From Halobaculum halobium (GTDB lineage Archaea; Halobacteriota; Halobacteria; Halobacteriales; Haloferacaceae), in NCBI RefSeq assembly GCF_030127145.1, contig NZ_CP126158.1, forward strand, positions 124,001-188,000: a DNA stretch of 64,000 nt, written 5' to 3'. The notes beneath the pieces are model-generated. The model was not told the DNA's origin. It was given only the letters and a program-made list of their open reading frames with translations, and did not search any database. This document shows positions 60,622 through 64,000 of this stretch, piece by piece. Both the position numbers and the translations under genes were made by a program. Within the stretch, counting starts at the first letter, position 1, and the number at the start of each line of letters is the position of its first letter.

Positions 60622-61683
60622 ATGAAGGCTATCGCCGTTCGCCGGGGGGAGGAAACCCCGTCCATTCTCGAGAAGCCGAGGCCGGAACCCGTCGAGGGGG
60701 AGGCGCTCGTCCGGACGCTCCGCGTCGGCGTCGACGGCACGGATCACGAGGTCATCGCGGGGAGCCACGGCGGCTATCCCGACGGCGAGGACCACATCGT
60801 GCTGGGTCACGAGGCGGTCGGCGTCGTCGTCGACCCCAACGGGACCGGACTGTCGGCGGGCGACGTGGTCGTGCCGACGGTCCGGCGCCGACCCAACGGC
60901 TCGAACGACTACTTCGCGCGCGGCGAGCCGGACATGGCGGCCGAGGGCCAGTACCACGAGCGCGGTATCGACGGCGCGCACGGGTTTATGTCCGAGTACT
61001 TCACCAGCCCCGCCGAACACCTCGTCCACTGTCCGCCGGAACTCGCGGAGCTGGGGTTCCTCGTGGAGCCCGCCTCGATCACCGAGAAGGCGATCGAACA
61101 CGCGCGAGCGAGCCGATCCGCGTTCGAGTGGGACCCCGAGTCGGCGTTCGTGCTGGGCAACGGCAGTCTGGGGCTTCTCACGGTCGCGATGCTTCAGGAA
61201 TCGTTCGACAGGCTCTACTGCCTCGGTCGGCGCGACCGACCGGACCCGACGATCGACATCATCGACGAGTTGAACGCGACGTACGTCGACTCCCGGGAGA
61301 CGCCCGTCGACCAAGTGGCGGCGGCGCACGAGCCGATGGACTTCGTGTACGAGGCGACCGGCTACGCGAAACACGCCTTCGAGACGATCGAGGCGCTGGC
61401 GCCCAACGGGGTCGGGGCGCTGCTGGGCGTGCCCGGCGACTGGACGTTCGAGGTCGACGGCGGCGCGCTCCACCGGGAGCTCGTCCTCCACAACAAGGCG
61501 CTGGTCGGATCGGTGAACTCGAACGTCAGGCACTTCGAGCGCGCCGTCGAGTCGGTCGCCGCGCTGCCCGACTGGTTCACCGACGCCCTCGTGACCGGCG
61601 TGTACGGCCTCGACGAGTTCGAGCGAGCGTTCGACGACGACGACACCACTATCAAGACGGCCGTGGAATTCGGGGCACGATGA
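60622..61683 (+). CDS. gdh: Glucose 1-dehydrogenase (zinc-dependent, NAD(P)+)
   Basis: A 353-residue medium-chain dehydrogenase that oxidises glucose to gluconolactone, the first step of the semi-phosphorylative Entner-Doudoroff route. Catalytic zinc region: TLRVGVDGTDHEVIAGSHG (Asp in place of the usual Cys, as in Haloferax GDH) and VLGHEAVGVVVD. The sugar-facing motif is RRRPNGSNDYFARGEPD, and the Rossmann loop is VLGNGSLGLLTVAML. SVNSNVRHFERAVE near the C-terminus is typical. It overlaps gfcR by ATGA, as in Haloferax. Confidence 0.92.
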   Translation: MKAIAVRRGEETPSILEKPRPEPVEGEALVRTLRVGVDGTDHEVIAGSHGGYPDGEDHIVLGHEAVGVVVDPNGTGLSAGDVVVPTVRRRPNGSNDYFARGEPDMAAEGQYHERGIDGAHGFMSEYFTSPAEHLVHCPPELAELGFLVEPASITEKAIEHARASRSAFEWDPESAFVLGNGSLGLLTVAMLQESFDRLYCLGRRDRPDPTIDIIDELNATYVDSRETPVDQVAAAHEPMDFVYEATGYAKHAFETIEALAPNGVGALLGVPGDWTFEVDGGALHRELVLHNKALVGSVNSNVRHFERAVESVAALPDWFTDALVTGVYGLDEFERAFDDDDTTIKTAVEFGAR

Positions 61684-62327
61684 AGAACGTCGACGACCTC
61701 ATCGACGACGCGGCGGAGCTGGCCGAGCGCGGGCTCTCGAAGGGAGAGATCGCCGACGAGTTGAACGTCTCCCGGGAGACGGCCTCGTGGCTCGTGGACC
61801 GGTCCGGCGCGACGCCCGCCGACGCGGGCGGTGACGCTGTGGACGCCGGGGGCCCCTCCGGCCCGCAGGACATCCACGTCGACTGGTCGACGATCGGGCG
61901 CGACTCGACGCGGCTCACCCACGTCGGTCGCGCGATGGCGGACCTGCTCGCGAAAGAGGGCGACGAAGTCGATCTCACCGTCGGTATCGAGAAGGCGGGG
62001 ACGCCGCTGGCGACGACGATCGCACGCGAACTCGACACGGATCTGGCGGCGTACGCCCCGGCGAAACACCAGTGGGACGAGGGAGACATCGACGACGTTG
62101 GCGGCGGCTTCTCGCGTAACTTCGCGACGATCCGCGGCCGAGAGTGCTTCGTCGTCGACGACACTGTTACTTCTGGGACGACGCTCACGGAGACGGTCGA
62201 GGCAGTGCAGGCCGAAGGTGGTCAGCCCAAGGCGTGCGTGGTCATCGTCGACAAGCAGGGGCTCGACGAGGTCGCTGGCGTGCCCGTCTACTCGCTGATC
62301 AACGTCGTCGGCGTCGGTCGCGACTGA
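61680..62327 (+). CDS. gfcR: GfcR, PRTase-type transcriptional regulator of sugar catabolism
   Basis: A 215-residue regulator. Residues 1-45 form a helix-turn-helix (AERGLSKGEIADELNVSRET). Residues 70-215 form an orotate-PRTase-like domain with PRPP loop CFVVDDTVTSGTTLTETVEA and ITHVGRAMADLLAKEG-like start; this domain is used as a sensor. In Haloferax volcanii GfcR controls glucose, fructose and galactose breakdown, and the gene sits next to gdh there too. Older annotations call it pyrE2. The four-base overlap with gdh couples enzyme and regulator. Confidence 0.9.
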   Translation: MKNVDDLIDDAAELAERGLSKGEIADELNVSRETASWLVDRSGATPADAGGDAVDAGGPSGPQDIHVDWSTIGRDSTRLTHVGRAMADLLAKEGDEVDLTVGIEKAGTPLATTIARELDTDLAAYAPAKHQWDEGDIDDVGGGFSRNFATIRGRECFVVDDTVTSGTTLTETVEAVQAEGGQPKACVVIVDKQGLDEVAGVPVYSLINVVGVGRD

Positions 62328-62336
62328 GCCGCGCGG

Positions 62337-63344
62337 ATGGTCCCCGCGCCGTCTGATTCCACCGATCCCGCCGAGCACCACTACTCATCCCGTCGCGGCG
62401 AACCCGCCGATGGTGGCGAGGACGGCAGCGGCGCTAAGAATGGCGAGGACGTCGACAGCGGCGGCGACGACGGCGACGGATCGATCGATCGCGACGAGGG
62501 AGGGGACTGCGAGTCGGTCGTCTCGTGGGATCTCTCGACCGAAACGGACCGCGTCGCGGGCGCGGTGCTGCTCGCGGGAGTCGGCTTGATCGTCGGGCTC
62601 CCCGTCGGAGCCCTCGTCCTCGGCGGCGCCGTCGTTGCGGCGATCTCCCTCCTCGAGCAGAACCTCGTGCTGTTGGGAGCGCTCGCGGCAGCCGTGGTCG
62701 TCGCCGTCGCGATCTCCCGCGCGGAGTTCACAGCGATCCGCATCGCGAACCGCAACAGGACGGGAAGCGGGACGGGAACGCGGCGGATGGTAGTCGCCAC
62801 GCTTCTCGGCGGAGTCGCTCACGCCGTACTCATCGCGATCGCCGGTGCAGTCGAGTACAGCTACGGGCTGGTTGCGGTCGGCTTCGTGACGATCGCCGCC
62901 TCCGCCGTGTTCGCGGGTGAAGGGCGGGTCGATCCGGCGGCGGGAACCGTCGACTACTGTGGGGACGAGTTGCCGCTGGGAGCGATCCGCTCGTTCCGGG
63001 CGGTCGGGTTCGCCGGCCGAGTCGTCGTCCTCCCGCGCTACCGCGGCGGGGTACCGACGGCCTCGCGGGCGGTGACCTTCTCTCGGGAGGCGTACGCCGC
63101 GGCGGAGCCGCTGTTGCGAGCGGGGGTCCGCGGAGACAGCGACGCACTCGGCCCCGTCGAGCGGCCACGCCGACTCCCGCGTGCCGTCAGAATCACCGCG
63201 GCCGTGATCGCGACGGGGATGGTCAGCGTCGCCGCCGCGGTCCACCTGCTCGCCCCGCCGGACCTTGCGGTCGTGGTTCCGCTGCTCGTGGCGGGCGAGA
63301 TTCCGGTTATCGCCGTGTTGCTGTGGTACGCGTACGCCGGGTAG
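62337..63344 (+). CDS. Haloarchaeal membrane protein of unknown function
   Basis: A 335-residue protein that starts 10 bases after gfcR. Residues 1-65 are acidic and Gly/Asp/Ser-rich and likely disordered. Hydrophobic segments follow at about 75-90, 93-125, 150-170 and 173-190 (VAGAVLLAGVGLIVGLPVGA, LLGALAAAVVVAVAISRA, TLLGGVAHAVLIAIAGAVEY). A PH-like soluble region then comes (DYCGDELPLGAIRSFRAVGF), and two C-terminal helices (near 280-330). No family is recognised; co-transcription with gfcR is possible. Confidence 0.68.
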   Translation: MVPAPSDSTDPAEHHYSSRRGEPADGGEDGSGAKNGEDVDSGGDDGDGSIDRDEGGDCESVVSWDLSTETDRVAGAVLLAGVGLIVGLPVGALVLGGAVVAAISLLEQNLVLLGALAAAVVVAVAISRAEFTAIRIANRNRTGSGTGTRRMVVATLLGGVAHAVLIAIAGAVEYSYGLVAVGFVTIAASAVFAGEGRVDPAAGTVDYCGDELPLGAIRSFRAVGFAGRVVVLPRYRGGVPTASRAVTFSREAYAAAEPLLRAGVRGDSDALGPVERPRRLPRAVRITAAVIATGMVSVAAAVHLLAPPDLAVVVPLLVAGEIPVIAVLLWYAYAG

Positions 63345-63446
63345 ATCCGGATGTACGCGGTGAAAAAGCGGAATTCGCGATCGGGAGAAATACGACCGCG
63401 CTACCGCGTCACAACCCCTATCAACCGGAGTCGCTTACTCTCACGT

Positions 63447-63794
63447 ATGGCGTTCCAACCCGAAAGCGAACTGACGACCGAGGAGGCCACCGAACGCGTC
63501 GACGAGGTGCTCTCGGAACACGACGTGGTGCTGTTTATGAAGGGGAATCGGCTGATGCCGCAGTGCGGCTACTCCAAGCGCGCGCTCGGGCTCATCTCCC
63601 AGCACGTCGAGGAGTTCGAGACGGTCGACGTGCTCCCGGCGCTGCCGGAGTACCGGGAGGCGCTGGAGGCACAAGGCGGGTGGGAGACGATCCCGCAGAC
63701 GTACGTGGACGGGGAGTTCGTCGGCGGCAGCGACATCCTCGTCGAGTTGGAGGAACGCGGGGAGTTAGGCGAGACCCTCGGTGCGGACGCGTAG
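63447..63794 (+). CDS. Monothiol glutaredoxin (Grx4 type)
   Basis: A 115-residue CGFS-type glutaredoxin with the variant active site CGYS in MKGNRLMPQCGYSKRALGLI. The N-terminal TEEATERVDEVLSEHDVVLF and the late WETIPQTYVDGEFVGGSDIL (cis-Pro and GG-D loop) are standard. Such proteins bind and hand over Fe-S clusters. Halobacteria use gamma-glutamylcysteine rather than glutathione, so the thiol partner may differ. The start was set at the ATG before AFQPESEL; no partner gene is adjacent. Confidence 0.9.
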   Translation: MAFQPESELTTEEATERVDEVLSEHDVVLFMKGNRLMPQCGYSKRALGLISQHVEEFETVDVLPALPEYREALEAQGGWETIPQTYVDGEFVGGSDILVELEERGELGETLGADA

Positions 63795-63958
63795 AACGCT
63801 CCTGGCGGTCGTTCCCACCTCGTTCGGATCGGCGCCGGCCGGGGACAGGTGTTTTACGCCTCGGGTTCGTAGATACCGGCGAGTAGGGTCGTACGGACGG
63901 CGACCGCAAGACGACGCGACGCTTTCCCGTCGCACCCACCCCACCCCCCATTCCACAC

Positions 63959-64000
63959 ATGTCAGGCCGCGTATACCGACTTCACTCGACACTTGAACTG
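63959..64000 (+). CDS. Start of a further CDS, cut by the window end
   Basis: Fourteen codons from ATG read MSGRVYRLHSTLEL to the last base. The VYR-x-H-S-T-L-E-L phrase resembles the first strand of SRPBCC/START-type ligand-binding proteins, but this is too short to trust. The upstream 160 bases are a gene-free spacer after glutaredoxin. Confidence 0.35.
   Translation, partial: MSGRVYRLHSTLEL

Overview
The window is a chromosomal stretch of a haloarchaeon (class Halobacteria). It is very GC-rich, its proteins are strongly acidic, and many genes start leaderless, with a TATA-like box about 25 to 30 bases before the start codon. The gene content is typically haloarchaeal: presenilin-type PSH proteases, HalOD1, HTH-10 and TrmB-type regulators, GfcR, a fused PurN-PurH, a fused FolC-FolP and the RNase P/proteasome cluster. 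The genus cannot be fixed from the sequence; a Halorubrum-like or related lineage is plausible.

Layout. 0-8.7 kb: end of a large unknown protein, a small DUF5791-like protein, an SDR epimerase, a membrane-anchored DHH phosphoesterase, an aldo/keto reductase, a tiny zinc-finger protein, an MFS transporter and a two-domain VOC protein. 8.9-11.8 kb: metG and a YbaK-type tRNA deacylase. 11.9-17.2 kb: a regulator-rich, slightly AT-richer accessory stretch (DUF7344-like protein, two divergent TrmB-type regulators sharing a candidate operator, a frameshifted and an intact HalOD1 gene, an HTH-10 activator, an HxlR regulator). 17.3-23.7 kb: a probable CTAG-specific DNA methyltransferase, a VTT membrane protein, a frameshifted mfnA and ppsA, which has a perfect TrmB-type operator upstream. 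23.8-28.5 kb: PhzF, a nucleoside deaminase, an NYN-PUA pair and two presenilin-type proteases. 28.8-33.6 kb: a coiled-coil protein, smc and scpA. 33.6-36.0 kb: a lower-GC island with a phosphoribosyltransferase-HAD fusion and an FkbM methyltransferase.

36-42.5 kb: the methylthioadenosine salvage pair mtnP/mtaD, Nudix, MATE and AEC transporters, a 46-residue membrane peptide missed by simple ORF length limits, and a purine-type phosphoribosyltransferase. 42.5-49.0 kb: a tightly overlapping lysine operon of the succinylase diaminopimelate route (dapA-dapB-dapD-lysA-dapF-dapE), preceded by three 22-bp tandem repeats, a leaderless promoter, a short lysine-containing leader ORF and two mutually exclusive hairpins. 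49.0-54.9 kb: an NRDE protein, an HTH regulator, purB and purNH divergently transcribed, and a GAF histidine kinase. 54.9-60.1 kb: folCP, rnp3, a methyltransferase, rnp2 and psmA. 60.2-64 kb: gdh-gfcR (glucose catabolism and its regulator) with a TrmB-like site, a membrane protein, a monothiol glutaredoxin and the start of one more gene.

Two window-wide signals matter. First, CTAG is almost absent (about 13 sites found by eye against about 190 expected from composition), which fits the CTAG-type methyltransferase. Second, four genes (a HalOD1 gene, mfnA, dapB, rnp3) are broken only by one- or two-base indels in short G/C runs. Because dapB and rnp3 are core genes, sequence error is at least as likely as real decay.
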